This document shows positions 50,362 through 60,040 of a stretch of 64,000 nt of DNA, in pieces. The position numbers were made by a program, and so were the translations under genes. Numbering within the stretch: position 1 is the stretch's first letter; each line of letters starts with the position of its first letter. The notes under the pieces were generated by a model that worked only from the letters and a program-made list of their open reading frames with translations, made no database searches and had not been told where the DNA came from. Source of the DNA: Streptomyces caelestis (GTDB lineage: Bacteria > Actinomycetota > Actinomycetes > Streptomycetales > Streptomycetaceae); NCBI RefSeq assembly GCF_014205255.1, contig NZ_JACHNE010000001.1, forward strand, positions 2,356,001 through 2,420,000. Direction: 5' to 3'.

Positions 50362-51612
50362 TCAGGCGCTCTGCGGGCGTAGACGGGCTCTGTCGGCTGC
50401 TGTCGGGCCCTCCGGGGTGCCGGCTGTCAGGGCGCTGCCCGTGCGCCACTGCTTCCATGCGAGGTTCCAGTCGCCGAAGCCGTTGCCGAAGGGGGCCATC
50501 GTGTCGCCCGCGGAGTTTATGACCTTGACGATGTCGCCCTCGCGGACGTTCTCGTAGAACCACGCGGCGTTCTCGGTGCTCATGCCGGTGCAGCCGTGGC
50601 TGACGTTGGCGGAGCCCTGGGAGCCGACGGACCAGGGGGCGGCGTGGACGTACTCGCCGCTGTTGGTGACCCGCACGGAGTGGTGGACCATCAGGTCGTA
50701 GAAGTCCGAGGCGCCGATGCTGGCGCTGGTCATGCGGACGGTGCCTTCCTTGGCCAGGACGACCTTGACGCCGTTGCGGGTTTCGTATCCGGGCATGCCC
50801 GTGGTGACCGGGATCTGCCGGACGATCTTGTCGTTCTTGTAGACGGTCATCTGGTGGGCCGCGGCGTCCGTGACGGCGATGACCTTGTCGGCGGTGTTGA
50901 TCGTCAGGGGCTTGGCCTTGCCGCCCCGCATACGGTCGCCGATCTTGATGCCCTCCAGGTTGCTGCGGACCTGGATGGTGGCCTGTGCGGGCCAGTAGTC
51001 CTTGGGGCGGTAGTGGAGCTTCTTGTCGTCCACCCAGCGCCAGGCGCCGTCCGTGGCGGGCATGGAGGAGACCTTGAGGGCCCGTTCGACGACGGCCCGC
51101 TGGGCCCGGTCCTTGACAGGCCGGCTCAGCTCGGCCGTGATGGGCTGGCCGACGCCGTAGGTGCCGGCCTTGGGGCCGAAGGTGACGTCCAGGCGCTTCT
51201 GGGTGGTGGGCCTGCCGGTGTCGAAGGTGAGGACCTTGCGGCCGGGCGCCCCGTTCTCGTCCTCGGTACTCACACGGACCGTGTAGCCGGCGTTGGCGGC
51301 GAGCGGTGAGGTGCTGTGCCAGCGGCTGCCGTCGGCGGCGAGTTCGCCCGCCACGTAGCGTCCGGCGGCGTCGTGGGCCGTGACGTCCGTGATGCGCCCG
51401 TCGGAGTCCTCGGCGACCACTTCCAGGGGCTTGTCCGGGTCGGCCTTCTCGCGGCCCTGAGTGGGGGCGTTGAAGGAGATCTGGTCCGCCGCGTCGTAGG
51501 GGTGGTGGGAGAGGGGGTTGCCGTCCGAGCCGCAGGCGGTGACGCCCGCGCAGAGGGCTATCACCAGCAGCGTGCAGCTGACGACGGGGCGGGAGTTCGC
51601 TGTGTGGCTCAT
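50362..51612 (-). CDS. L,D-transpeptidase lipoprotein
   Basis: A 416-aa cell-wall crosslinking enzyme. Signal and lipobox VTACGS place a lipidated Cys near residue 27. Two immunoglobulin-like domains (about residues 45-245) precede the YkuD catalytic domain, with the His in the VHAAPWS region and the nucleophile near Cys341 in SHGCTGMS. It forms 3-3 diaminopimelate crosslinks, and resembles the LdtMt2 class of mycobacteria. It lies beyond the end of the cta genes, separated from them by a terminator. Confidence 0.93.
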   Translation of the reverse strand: MSHTANSRPVVSCTLLVIALCAGVTACGSDGNPLSHHPYDAADQISFNAPTQGREKADPDKPLEVVAEDSDGRITDVTAHDAAGRYVAGELAADGSRWHSTSPLAANAGYTVRVSTEDENGAPGRKVLTFDTGRPTTQKRLDVTFGPKAGTYGVGQPITAELSRPVKDRAQRAVVERALKVSSMPATDGAWRWVDDKKLHYRPKDYWPAQATIQVRSNLEGIKIGDRMRGGKAKPLTINTADKVIAVTDAAAHQMTVYKNDKIVRQIPVTTGMPGYETRNGVKVVLAKEGTVRMTSASIGASDFYDLMVHHSVRVTNSGEYVHAAPWSVGSQGSANVSHGCTGMSTENAAWFYENVREGDIVKVINSAGDTMAPFGNGFGDWNLAWKQWRTGSALTAGTPEGPTAADRARLRPQSA

Positions 51613-51689
51613 GGCCTCACGCTAGGAAGCCACGTCAACTGCGGCACGCCAGGTGACTCGTACGAGTGACACGTATTGCGGCAAAAGCA

Positions 51690-51725
51690 GGGGCCCGGAC
51701 GCTCCTTGCGGAGTGTCCGGGCCCC
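51690..51725. terminator. Terminator at the end of the ctaCDF operon
   Basis: A 16-base-pair stem with one G-U pair (51690-51705 with 51710-51725) and a TTGC loop, 18 bases beyond the ctaF stop. Confidence 0.88.
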
Positions 51726-51743
51726 TGAGGCGCTCGGCTCGTG

Positions 51744-52142
51744 TTACTGGGTGCGGTTCTCACCGCGGTAGTACTCGAAGACCCAGCCCCAGACACCGAT
51801 CAAGATGATCGGCAGCGAGAAGTACATCAGCCACCAGCCGATCGCGATGGCCAGGAAGGCGAGGGCGCCACCGATGGCCAGGGAGAGCGGCTGCCAGCTG
51901 TGCGGGCTGAAGAACCCGACCTCGCCGGCGTCGTCCGCGACGTCCGCCTCCTTGTTGTCCTGCGCACCGACGTCGACCCGCTTGGCCGTGAAGCCGAGGT
52001 AGAAGCCGACCATGATGCACAGGCCGAAGGCCAGGAAGAGGGCCGTGGTACCGGCCGGCTCCTTCGACCACACGCCATAGACGACCGCCATGGCGAGGAC
52101 GAAGACGCTCAGCCACATGAACATCTGACCCTGGATCTTCAC
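51744..52142 (-). CDS. ctaF: Cytochrome c oxidase subunit IV (actinobacterial)
   Basis: A 132-aa small subunit with four transmembrane helices (two pairs around residues 7-25, 33-52, 85-103 and 105-122). It is the subunit specific to actinobacterial aa3 oxidases. Its start overlaps the ctaD stop by four bases (52139-52142), so it is translationally coupled to subunit I. Confidence 0.93.
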   Translation of the reverse strand: MKIQGQMFMWLSVFVLAMAVVYGVWSKEPAGTTALFLAFGLCIMVGFYLGFTAKRVDVGAQDNKEADVADDAGEVGFFSPHSWQPLSLAIGGALAFLAIAIGWWLMYFSLPIILIGVWGWVFEYYRGENRTQ

Positions 52143-53875
52143 TTGCCGGCCTCCTTGCCACCAGCGATGGCCTTCTCGCCGTGACCGACGTTCTCGAGCG
52201 CGTCGAGAGCGGCGATCTCCGGGTGGTGCAGGTCGAACGCCGGGGATTCACTGCGGATCCGCGGCATCGTGATGAAGTTGTGCCGCGGCGGCGGGCAGGA
52301 GGTCGCCCACTCCAGGGAGCGGCCGTAGCCCCACGGGTCGTCGACGCCGACCGGCTTGCCGTACTTGGCCGTCTTCCAGACGTTGTAGAAGAACGGCAGG
52401 ACCGACATGCCGAGCAGGAACGAGCTGATCGTCGAGATCGTGTTCAGCGCGGTGAAGCCGTCGGCCGCGAGGTAGTCCGCGTACCGGCGCGGCATGCCCT
52501 CGGCACCCAGCCAGTGCTGGACCAGGAACGTGCCGTGGAAGCCGATGAACAGCGTCCAGAAGGTGATCTTGCCGAGCCGCTCGTCCAGCATCTTGCCGGT
52601 CCACTTCGGCCACCAGAAGTGGAAGCCGGAGAACATCGCGAACACCACGGTGCCGAAGACGACGTAGTGGAAGTGGGCCACCACGAAGTACGAGTCGGAG
52701 ACGTGGAAGTCCATCGGCGGCGAGGCCAGGATGACACCGGTCAGACCACCGAAGGTGAAGGTGATCAGGAAGCCGGTCGCCCACAGCATCGGCGTCTCGA
52801 AGGACAGCGAGCCCTTCCACATCGTGCCGATCCAGTTGAAGAACTTCACACCCGTCGGGACCGCGATCAGGAAGGTCATGAAGGAGAAGAACGGCAGCAG
52901 CACACCGCCGGTGACGTACATGTGGTGCGCCCACACCGTCACGGACAGACCCGCGATCGAGATCGTCGCGCCGATCAGACCCATGTAACCGAACATCGGC
53001 TTACGGGAGAAGACCGGGATGACCTCGGAGATGATGCCGAAGAACGGCAGCGCGATGATGTACACCTCTGGATGGCCGAAGAACCAGAAGAGGTGTTGCC
53101 ACAGCAACGCCCCGCCGTTGGCGGAGTCGAAGATGTGGGCACCGAACTTGCGGTCCGCCTCCAGGGCGAACAGCGCCGCGGCCAGGACCGGGAAGGCCAG
53201 CAGGACCAGGACACCGGTCAGCAGCACGTTCCAGGTGAAGATCGGCATGCGGAACATCGTCATGCCCGGAGCGCGCATGCAGATGATCGTGGTGATGAAG
53301 TTGACCGAGCCGAGGATCGTGCCGAAGCCGGAGAAGGCCAGACCCATGATCCACATGTCGGCGCCGATGCCCGGGGAGCGGACCGCGTCCGAGAGCGGGC
53401 TGTAGGCGAACCAGCCGAAGTCGGCCGCGCCCTGCGGGGTCAGGAAGCCCCCGACGGCGATGAGCGAGCCGAACAGGTACAACCAGTAGGCGAACATGTT
53501 CAGCCGGGGGAAGGCCACGTCGGGCGCGCCGATCTGGAGCGGCATGATCCAGTTCGCGAAACCGGCGAACAGCGGCGTCGCGAACATCAGCAGCATGATC
53601 GTGCCGTGCATCGTGAACGCCTGGTTGAACTGCTCGTTCGACATGATCTGCAGACCGGGCCGGGCGAGCTCGGCGCGCATGAACAGCGCCATCACGCCAC
53701 CGATGACGAAGAACGCGAACGACGTCACCAGGTACAGCGTGCCGATCGTCTTGTGGTCCGTCGTCGTCAGCCACTTGATGACCACGCTGCCGCGGTTCTG
53801 GCGCCTGACCGGCAGCTCGTCCTCGTAGTGGGACCCTGCTGCCGCGGCACCCTGGGGTTCGTTGAGGATGCTCAC
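52139..53875 (-). CDS. ctaD: Cytochrome c oxidase subunit I
   Basis: A 578-aa catalytic subunit with twelve transmembrane helices. The haem a and binuclear-centre ligands are visible: TMHGTIM, GHPEVYI (CuB His and cross-linked Tyr region), WAHHMY and [13 protein letters not shown] at 53875 overlaps the ctaC stop by four bases. The C-terminal ~40 residues form a polar cytoplasmic tail. It reduces oxygen at the end of the menaquinol chain together with the bc1 complex. Confidence 0.97.
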   Translation of the reverse strand: MSILNEPQGAAAAGSHYEDELPVRRQNRGSVVIKWLTTTDHKTIGTLYLVTSFAFFVIGGVMALFMRAELARPGLQIMSNEQFNQAFTMHGTIMLLMFATPLFAGFANWIMPLQIGAPDVAFPRLNMFAYWLYLFGSLIAVGGFLTPQGAADFGWFAYSPLSDAVRSPGIGADMWIMGLAFSGFGTILGSVNFITTIICMRAPGMTMFRMPIFTWNVLLTGVLVLLAFPVLAAALFALEADRKFGAHIFDSANGGALLWQHLFWFFGHPEVYIIALPFFGIISEVIPVFSRKPMFGYMGLIGATISIAGLSVTVWAHHMYVTGGVLLPFFSFMTFLIAVPTGVKFFNWIGTMWKGSLSFETPMLWATGFLITFTFGGLTGVILASPPMDFHVSDSYFVVAHFHYVVFGTVVFAMFSGFHFWWPKWTGKMLDERLGKITFWTLFIGFHGTFLVQHWLGAEGMPRRYADYLAADGFTALNTISTISSFLLGMSVLPFFYNVWKTAKYGKPVGVDDPWGYGRSLEWATSCPPPRHNFITMPRIRSESPAFDLHHPEIAALDALENVGHGEKAIAGGKEAGK

Positions 53876-54837
53876 AGGTTGTTCGTCTCCCGGTTCTTCT
53901 CGTGGCTCGTCTGCGCGATGCCGGCGGGAACGTAACCGGTCTGCTGCTTGTCCACGAGGTCCTTGAGGTGCTGCTCGTAGCGCTCGGGGGAGACGACCTT
54001 CACGTTGAACAGCATCCGAGAGTGGTCGACGCCGCAGAGCTCGGCGCACTTGCCCAGGAAGGTGCCCTCCTTGTTGGGGGTCACCTGGAAGGCGTTGGTG
54101 TGGCCCGGGATGACGTCCTGCTTCATCAGGAACGGCACCACCCAGAAGGAGTGGATGACGTCACGCGAGGTGAGGACGAAGCGGACGGTCTTGCCCTTGG
54201 GGAGCCAGAGCGTCGGACCCGGGTTGTTGGTCTGCGGGTTCCGGGTGCCGGGGGTGCCGCAGTCGTAGACGCCGCCGGCGCCTGCCGGGAAGTCCTTCTT
54301 GAACCGGTCCGGGATCGCGTCCAGGTCCGGGGACTTCTTGGCGTCACCGGTGGAACCGGCGACCGGCTCGATGTAGTTGAAGCACCAGCTCCACTGGAAG
54401 CCGACCACGTTGACCGTGACGTCGGGCTTCTTCTTGAGGCTGAGCAGCTCTGACTCGTCACGAGCGGTGAAGTAGAACAGCACCGAGACGATGACGAGCG
54501 GGACCACGGTGTACAGCGCCTCGATGGGCATGTTGTACCGGGTCTGTGGAGGTACCTCGACCTTGGTGCGGCTGCGCCGGTGGAAGAAAGCACTCCACAG
54601 GATCAGACCCCACACCAGCACGCCAACGGCGAGCGCAGCCGCCCAGGACCCCTGCCACAGGGAGAGGATCCGCGGAGCCTCTTCCGTGGTCGGGGTGGGC
54701 ATACCAAGGCGGGGGAAGTCTTCCCAGTTGTACGAGCAACCGGTGGCTGTCGCCAAGACCAGGCCCGCGGTCAGTGCCTGCAGCAGCTTCCGCCGCATCG
54801 GGCGCCGCGGCGAGCGGTCGGAGCCGTTGGGACTCAC
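53872..54837 (-). CDS. ctaC: Cytochrome c oxidase subunit II
   Basis: A 321-aa lipoprotein subunit II. The lipobox ATATGC (Cys near residue 34) is followed by two transmembrane helices (about 65-88 and 112-130) and the CuA domain with [12 protein letters not shown] and the ligand His in DVIHSFWV. A ~30-residue insertion with [17 protein letters not shown] in the CuA domain is typical of actinobacteria, where it contacts the cytochrome cc subunit. GTG at 54837 with GGGAAGG upstream is preferred over an extended frame. First gene of the ctaC-ctaD-ctaF operon. Confidence 0.95.
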   Translation of the reverse strand: MSPNGSDRSPRRPMRRKLLQALTAGLVLATATGCSYNWEDFPRLGMPTPTTEEAPRILSLWQGSWAAALAVGVLVWGLILWSAFFHRRSRTKVEVPPQTRYNMPIEALYTVVPLVIVSVLFYFTARDESELLSLKKKPDVTVNVVGFQWSWCFNYIEPVAGSTGDAKKSPDLDAIPDRFKKDFPAGAGGVYDCGTPGTRNPQTNNPGPTLWLPKGKTVRFVLTSRDVIHSFWVVPFLMKQDVIPGHTNAFQVTPNKEGTFLGKCAELCGVDHSRMLFNVKVVSPERYEQHLKDLVDKQQTGYVPAGIAQTSHEKNRETNNL

Positions 54838-55152
54838 GTAGCGCCTTCCCGAGAGTCTCGCCCGCGCGGATCGGCTGCGGCCTGGCCTTCTCGCTGGTCG
54901 GTCGCCGCCCTGCGTCGGGCAGGGGTTTGGATGTTTATGCGGACCAAACCCTAGCCGACGCCCTTCGGGGGTTCGCGGGGAGGGGGGCGTTCGCGCGCCG
55001 TCGGTCACCCCGAAGGGGTGGGTGGGGTTGCCCAATGGCTCGGTGGGCGCCGCTTGTGTGGCGAGTGCGGGTGGTTGGGAGGTGTTCGCGCCCACGCGGC
55101 GGAGCCGCACATGGACGCAGCCCCGCGCCCCTGAGGGGGTTAGCGTTGCCGT
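54838..55152. promoter_or_regulatory. Divergent promoter region of ctaCDF and the NifS-TusA gene
   Basis: A 315-base gap. A -10-like TAGGGT on the minus strand (54948-54953) could start the cta transcript about 100 bases before ctaC. An inverted long-family repeat fills 55062-55138. On the plus strand TAGCGT (55141-55146) fits a -10 for the gene starting at 55153. No Rex-type operator (TGTGAAC...GTTCACA) is seen. Confidence 0.45.
55062..55138 (-). repeat. Dispersed intergenic repeat, long family, copy 2
   Basis: The reverse complement matches the copy at 21133: AGGGGCGCGGGGCTG, then GTGCGGCTCCGCCGCGT and GGGCGCGA. It ends three bases before the -10-like element of the NifS-TusA gene. Confidence 0.8.
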
Positions 55153-56532
55153 GTGGCTTACTTCGATGCTGCTTCCTCCGCTCCTCTGCATCCTGTTGCT
55201 CGTCAGGCGCTCTTGGCCTCGCTCGACGAGGGGTGGGCCGATCCTGCTCGGTTGTATCGGGAAGGGCGGCGGGCCCGGATGGTGCTGGATGCGGCGCGGG
55301 AGGCTGCTGCCGAGGCGGTGGGGTGCCGGGCGGACGAGCTGGTTTTCGTCTCGTCGGGGACTCACGCCGTGCATGCGGGGATCGCGGGGGCGCTGGCCGG
55401 GCGGCGGCGGGTCGGGCGTCACCTGATCGTGTCAGCGATCGAACATTCCTCCGTGCTGCACTCGGCAGAGGTGCACGAGGCGGCCGGCGGGACGGTCACT
55501 CAGGTGCCGGTCGACCGGGGCGGGGCGGTGGATGCGGCGGCGTACGGCGATGCCCTGCGCGCGGACACCGCACTGGCCTGTCTCCAGTCGGCCAACCACG
55601 AGGTGGGGACCGAGCAGCCGGTGGCCGAAGTGGCCGAGGCATGCCGGGCGGCGGGAGTGCCGTTGCTGGTGGACGCGGCGCAGTCGCTGGGGTGGGGGCC
55701 GGTGGAGGGTGACTGGTCGCTGCTCACGGCCAGTGCCCACAAGTGGGGTGGCCCGGCGGGGGTCGGCCTGCTCGCCGTCCGCAAAGGCGTTCGGTTCGCG
55801 CCGCAAGGGCCGGTGGACGAGCGCGAGTCGGGGCGGGCGGCCGGTTTCGAGAACATCCCGGCGATCGTGGCGGCTGCCGCGTCGCTCCGGGCCGTACGGG
55901 CCGAGGCGGCCGAGGAAGCCCTGCGGCTGCGGGAGCTGACGGAGCGGATCCGGGTACGGGTACCGCGGGCGGTGCCGGACGTCGAGGTGGTCGGCGACCC
56001 GGTACGCAGGCTGCCCGGGGTCGTCACCTTCTCGTGTCTCTATGTCGACGGGGAGACTCTGCTGCACGAGCTGGACCGGGAGGGTTTCTCTGTCTCGTCC
56101 GGTTCGTCCTGCACGAGCAGCACGCTGACGCCGAGCCATGTGCTCCGGGCGATGGGCGTGCTGAGTGAGGGGAACGTGCGGGTGTCGCTGCCGCTGGGGG
56201 TGGCTGAGGAGGAGGTGGAGAGGTTCCTGACCGTCCTCCCCGGAGCCGTGGCGTCGGTGCGGGAGAAGCTGGGGGCGCCGGTCGCCTCCGAGGTCGCCCG
56301 CGAGGAGAACGTCCTTGTCGTCGACTCCCTCGGCAAGCGCTGTCCGATTCCGGTGATCGAGCTGGCGAAGGTCATCGGCGACGTACCGGTGAGCGGCCTG
56401 GTCCGGGTGCTGTCGGATGACGAGGCGGCCCGCTTGGACATTCCGGCGTGGTGCGCGATGAGGAATCAGGAGTACGTCGGCGAGGAGCCGGCGGACAAGG
56501 GAACGGCGTACTTGATCCGCCGGGTGAGCTGA
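55153..56532 (+). CDS. Cysteine desulfurase fused to a TusA-like sulfur carrier domain
   Basis: A 459-aa two-domain protein. Residues ~1-375 are a NifS/IscS-type (group I) PLP desulfurase with the Schiff-base Lys in TASAHKWGG and the mobile-loop Cys in SSGSSCTSS. Residues ~385-459 are a TusA/SirA domain with the CPIP motif (Cys397 in GKRCPIPVIEL), the persulfide-accepting cysteine. Desulfurase and its first acceptor are thus in one chain, allowing direct persulfide relay toward Fe-S clusters, tRNA thiolation or cofactors. The GTG at 55153 is six bases after TAGCGT with no ribosome site, so the message is probably leaderless. Confidence 0.92.
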   Translation: MAYFDAASSAPLHPVARQALLASLDEGWADPARLYREGRRARMVLDAAREAAAEAVGCRADELVFVSSGTHAVHAGIAGALAGRRRVGRHLIVSAIEHSSVLHSAEVHEAAGGTVTQVPVDRGGAVDAAAYGDALRADTALACLQSANHEVGTEQPVAEVAEACRAAGVPLLVDAAQSLGWGPVEGDWSLLTASAHKWGGPAGVGLLAVRKGVRFAPQGPVDERESGRAAGFENIPAIVAAAASLRAVRAEAAEEALRLRELTERIRVRVPRAVPDVEVVGDPVRRLPGVVTFSCLYVDGETLLHELDREGFSVSSGSSCTSSTLTPSHVLRAMGVLSEGNVRVSLPLGVAEEEVERFLTVLPGAVASVREKLGAPVASEVAREENVLVVDSLGKRCPIPVIELAKVIGDVPVSGLVRVLSDDEAARLDIPAWCAMRNQEYVGEEPADKGTAYLIRRVS

Positions 56533-56533
56533 G

Positions 56534-56590
56534 TGACGCAGGGGCGCGGGGAACTGCGCGAACAGCCCCCCACGCGCCCGCAGCCGAAAA
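56534..56590 (-). repeat. Dispersed intergenic repeat, short family, copy 4 (inverted)
   Basis: The reverse complement contains GCAGTTCCCCGCGCCCCTG, as in the copies at 18241, 26395 and 50291. It fills the gap between the convergent NifS-TusA and adenosine kinase genes. Confidence 0.85.
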
Positions 56591-56597
56591 CCGTTGA

Positions 56598-57572
56598 TCA
56601 GGCCAGGTGCGCCTGAACCTCCCGCGCGGCCTGGTCCCCGTACGCCTTGGTGAACCGCTCCATGAAGTGCCCGCGCCGCAGCTGGTACTCCTGCGTCCCC
56701 ACCGTCTCGATGACGAGGGTCGCCAGCATGCAGCCGACCTGCGCGGCACGCTCCAGGGAGACACCCCACGCGAGGCCCGAGAGGAACCCCGCGCGGAAGG
56801 CGTCGCCGACCCCGGTGGGGTCGGCCTTGCGCTCCTCGTCCGGGGTGCCGACCTCGATCGGGTCCTCACCGACCCGCTCGATGCGCACGCCCTGCGCGCC
56901 GAGGGTGGTCACACGGTGGCCCACCCTGGACAGGATCTCCGCGTCGGTCCAGCCGGTCTTGGACTCGATGAGGCCCTTCTCGTACTCGTTGGAGAACAGG
57001 TACGTCGCCCCGTCCAGCAGAATGCGGATCTCCTCGCCGTCCATGCGGGCGATCTGCTGGGAGAAGTCGGCGGCGAACGGGATGGACCGGGAGCGGCACT
57101 CCTCGGTGTGGCGGAGCATGGCCTCCGGGTCGTCCGCGCCGATGGAGACCAGGTCGAGACCGCCGACGCGGTCGGCGACGGTCTTCAGCTCGATGAGGCG
57201 GGCCTCGCTCATGGCGCCGGTGTAGAAGGAGCCGATCTGGTTGTGGTCGGCGTCGGTGGTGCACACGAAGCGGGCGGTGTGCAGCGTCTCGGAGATGCGG
57301 ACGGAGTCGGTGTCGACGCCGTGCCGGTCGAGCCAGGCCCGGTACTCGTCGAAGTCCGCGCCCGCGGCGCCGACCAGGATGGGGCGGGTGCCGAGCTGTC
57401 CCATGCCGAACGCGATGTTCGCGGCGACGCCACCGCGGCGGACGTCGAGTTTGTCGACCAGGAACGACAGCGAGACCGTGTGCAGTTGGTCCGCTACGAG
57501 CTGGTCGGCGAAGCGGCCGGGGAAGGTCATGAGGTGGTCGGTGGCGATGGAGCCGGTGACTGCGATGCGCAC
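56598..57572 (-). CDS. adoK: Adenosine kinase, PfkB family
   Basis: A 324-aa ribokinase-type sugar/nucleoside kinase. It matches mycobacterial AdoK (Rv2202c) along its length: VTGSIATDHLM at the N-terminus, RGGVAANIAFG, SFYTGAMSEAR, GADDPEAML-HTEECR and the anion-hole motif DPTGVGDAFRAGFL with the catalytic Asp. It phosphorylates adenosine to AMP, recycling adenosine from methylation (S-adenosylhomocysteine) among other sources. GTG at 57572 has AGGAG ten bases upstream. Another PfkB substrate cannot be fully excluded. Confidence 0.9.
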   Translation of the reverse strand: MRIAVTGSIATDHLMTFPGRFADQLVADQLHTVSLSFLVDKLDVRRGGVAANIAFGMGQLGTRPILVGAAGADFDEYRAWLDRHGVDTDSVRISETLHTARFVCTTDADHNQIGSFYTGAMSEARLIELKTVADRVGGLDLVSIGADDPEAMLRHTEECRSRSIPFAADFSQQIARMDGEEIRILLDGATYLFSNEYEKGLIESKTGWTDAEILSRVGHRVTTLGAQGVRIERVGEDPIEVGTPDEERKADPTGVGDAFRAGFLSGLAWGVSLERAAQVGCMLATLVIETVGTQEYQLRRGHFMERFTKAYGDQAAREVQAHLA

Positions 57573-57704
57573 GGCGTGGACTCTCCTGAGGGAGGCGGAC
57601 CTTGACGCTTCACGCTATCGGGTGGGCGGGGCCGCTCTGAAGGCGAGGAAACTACCCGATAGTAGATCTTTCTCCGTGAGGTCCGGCGTGCATACGGTGC
57701 CGAT

Positions 57705-57914
57705 ATGACGAACCTCAAGGTCCAGGTGCCCGTTCCGGTCGATCTCGAAGGCGATCTGGCGTCGCTGCCGGGTGACGGGGCCCGGATGGCTCCCCACTGG
57801 GCGGTTCCCGACCGGGTCGCCTCCCGGCCGGTGTCCCCGGCCCTGATCCACGGTGTGACCGTACCCCCGGCGTCGGCGCGGCTGCTCGACGCGATGTCGG
57901 ACTACGGGGACTGA
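57705..57914 (+). CDS. Small conserved-looking protein of unknown function
   Basis: A 69-aa protein without signal peptide, membrane helix or cysteines, rich in Pro and Val (VQVPVPVDLEG, VTVPPASARLL). A -10-like TACGGT (57693-57698) ends six bases before the ATG and no ribosome site is present, so a leaderless transcript is likely. Codon usage is Streptomyces-like. It stands between adenosine kinase (divergent) and the large membrane protein. I cannot assign a function. Confidence 0.6.
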   Translation: MTNLKVQVPVPVDLEGDLASLPGDGARMAPHWAVPDRVASRPVSPALIHGVTVPPASARLLDAMSDYGD

Positions 57915-58060
57915 ACGGAGCACGACCGGGAACCGTGCGCTCCCCCGCTGCGTCCCATCGCTGTCCCCCGTAAAGGGGATACGGGATACGACCCGACAGC
58001 GGCCCGTTTCGGACCGGGCCGGGTCCCGTGGGACAGCTGTGCAGCCGAAGGAGCGATGCG

Positions 58061-59941
58061 GTGAACACCGAGCGACCCGACAACGACGACGACGCCAGGG
58101 ACGTGGGCGGCGCCGAGTCCGCCGACACCCCGGAGGTCGAGGAGCGGGGTTCGGCGGACGCCGAGGGGCCGGCGAAGGCCGAGGGGCCGGCGAAGGCCGC
58201 TGAGGCCGACCAGGCAGACGAGGTCGACGAGGCTTCCGAGACGCCGGGTGATGAGGCTCGGGTTTCCGAGGCGAAGGCGACGGACGACGCGACCGCGGCG
58301 GCCGGAGAGCCCAGCGCATCGGACACCGAAGCCGAGAAGGCCGGCGCGCCCGAGGCCCGGGACGCCGATGCCGAGGAAGCCGGTACGGACGGTGCCGGCA
58401 CCGTCAGTGCCGGCGACGAGGAAACCGGACCGGCCCCGGAAGCACACGCGGAAACCACCCCCGCACCCCACCGTGACCTGCCCCGCGACGAAGAGCACCT
58501 GGTCCGTCCGGGCGGTGGGCGGTCGCGGACGCCCGCGATCATCGCCTCTGTCGCCGCCGCCGTGCTGCTGATCGGCGGCGGTGGGGCCTGGCTCGCGGCC
58601 AACGCCTCCGGCGGATCCGGTGGCGGTGCGACATCCGGCGCACCCGGTGGGGGCGGCACTCCCCCGCCACTCGCGCTCGACGGGTACTCGGAATCGACGT
58701 CGGGCGGCGGCAACGGCATCGCGCCCGGTGAGCCCAACCCCTACGGCACCACCTACCGGGTCGACGGCCCGCTCCCGGACGGTCCCGGCGAAGCCCCGGT
58801 GTACCGGGCGCGGGGCGAGGTCACCAAGGAGGACGTGGCCCGGCTGGCGAAGGCCCTCGGGGTCGAGGGGACACCGGTGGCGCAGGGCGAGGCCTGGAAG
58901 ATCGGGGGCCAGGACGGTTCGGGGCCGAGCCTCCAGGTGAACAGGCAGGCGCCGGGAACCTGGAGCTTCAGCAGGTACGCCCCGGGCACCGACAACTGCA
59001 AGGGCACCGACACCTGCACCGCTGAGCAGTCCGGTGGCAGCCCGGTGAGCGAGGCGGAGGCCGAGAAGGCCGCGGCGCCCGTGCTGAAGGCGTTGGGTCA
59101 GGACGACGCGAAGCGAGACGCGAGCCAGGTCATGGGCGCCCAGCGGGTGGTGAACGCCGCTCCCGAGATCGGCGGACTGCCGACGCACGGCTGGACGACC
59201 GGGGTCACGGTCGGCGCCGACGGCGAGGTCGTCGGCGGCAGCGGTCAGCTGAAGACGCCGGTGAAGGGGGACACGTACCCCGTGGTCGGCGCGAAGAAGG
59301 CGCTGGAGCTGATGGAGGAGCGGCCGACGGGCGACCACCGCATGGGCATCGGCGGCTGCGCGAGCCCCGTGCCGCTGAAGGACCGGCTGGAGCAGCCCTG
59401 CGGGTCGTCGGCGAGCGGCGCTCCCGAGCAGGACGCGGTGACGGTGCGGAACGCGGTGTTCGGGCTGGCCTCGCACTTCGTGGACGGGCGGCAGGCGCTG
59501 GTGCCGTCCTGGCTGTTCGAGGTGAAGGCACCGGGCGCGAAGGACCCGTTCACGGTGACGTACCCGGCGGTCGACCCGAAGTACCTGGCCTCCCCCACGC
59601 CGAACGAGCCGAGTGACAAGCCGACGTCGGCTCCCGAGCCGCGTGACGTCAAGGTGGACGGCTACCGGGCCGAGGGCTCGGAGCTGACCGTGACCTTCGG
59701 GGGCGGGGTGTGCTCCGACTACGACGTCAAGGCGAGCGAGAGTGGGGACGAGGTGAAGGTCACAGTGACCTCGACCCCGTGGCCGGACAAGGTCTGCATC
59801 CTGATCGCGAAGCAGTTCCAGCAGACCGTGCAGCTGGACGAGCCGCTCGGCGACCGTGAGGTCGTGGGTTCGAACGGCAAGGCGGTCCCGCTGGCCAAGG
59901 AGGGCGCGCGGCTGCCGGCTCCCCCGACGCGGGAGCGGTAG
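58061..59941 (+). CDS. Large single-pass membrane protein with acidic cytoplasmic N-terminus
   Basis: A 626-aa protein. Residues 1-145 are highly acidic, Ala/Glu/Asp-rich and include two tandem EGPAKA repeats. A single helix at about 150-175 (IIASVAAAVLLIGGGGAWLAA) leads to a ~450-residue extracytoplasmic part with several predicted beta-rich segments and a Pro-rich linker near residue 510. N-terminus-in topology is likely. GTG at 58061 has AAGGAG seven bases before it. No catalytic motif is recognised; an envelope-associated structural or regulatory role (such as an anti-sigma-like arrangement) is only a guess. Confidence 0.72.
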   Translation: MNTERPDNDDDARDVGGAESADTPEVEERGSADAEGPAKAEGPAKAAEADQADEVDEASETPGDEARVSEAKATDDATAAAGEPSASDTEAEKAGAPEARDADAEEAGTDGAGTVSAGDEETGPAPEAHAETTPAPHRDLPRDEEHLVRPGGGRSRTPAIIASVAAAVLLIGGGGAWLAANASGGSGGGATSGAPGGGGTPPPLALDGYSESTSGGGNGIAPGEPNPYGTTYRVDGPLPDGPGEAPVYRARGEVTKEDVARLAKALGVEGTPVAQGEAWKIGGQDGSGPSLQVNRQAPGTWSFSRYAPGTDNCKGTDTCTAEQSGGSPVSEAEAEKAAAPVLKALGQDDAKRDASQVMGAQRVVNAAPEIGGLPTHGWTTGVTVGADGEVVGGSGQLKTPVKGDTYPVVGAKKALELMEERPTGDHRMGIGGCASPVPLKDRLEQPCGSSASGAPEQDAVTVRNAVFGLASHFVDGRQALVPSWLFEVKAPGAKDPFTVTYPAVDPKYLASPTPNEPSDKPTSAPEPRDVKVDGYRAEGSELTVTFGGGVCSDYDVKASESGDEVKVTVTSTPWPDKVCILIAKQFQQTVQLDEPLGDREVVGSNGKAVPLAKEGARLPAPPTRER

Positions 59942-59967
59942 GGGGACACAGGCGGTACGACAGACGC

Positions 59968-60004
59968 GAAGGCGGCGGCCCCGTCGGAGGGGGCCGCCGC
60001 CTTC
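59968..60004. terminator. Bidirectional terminator before erpA
   Basis: A 15-base-pair perfect stem (59968-59982 with 59990-60004) with a seven-base loop, between the convergent membrane protein and erpA genes. Confidence 0.88.
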
Positions 60005-60040
60005 GTCGTGTCCGCGGCCGCGGCAAGCGGCTCGGCAGGC

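Noticed and set aside
54838..55152. A Rex redox operator upstream of the cytochrome oxidase genes
   Set aside because: No TGTGAAC-type inverted repeat is present in the gap.
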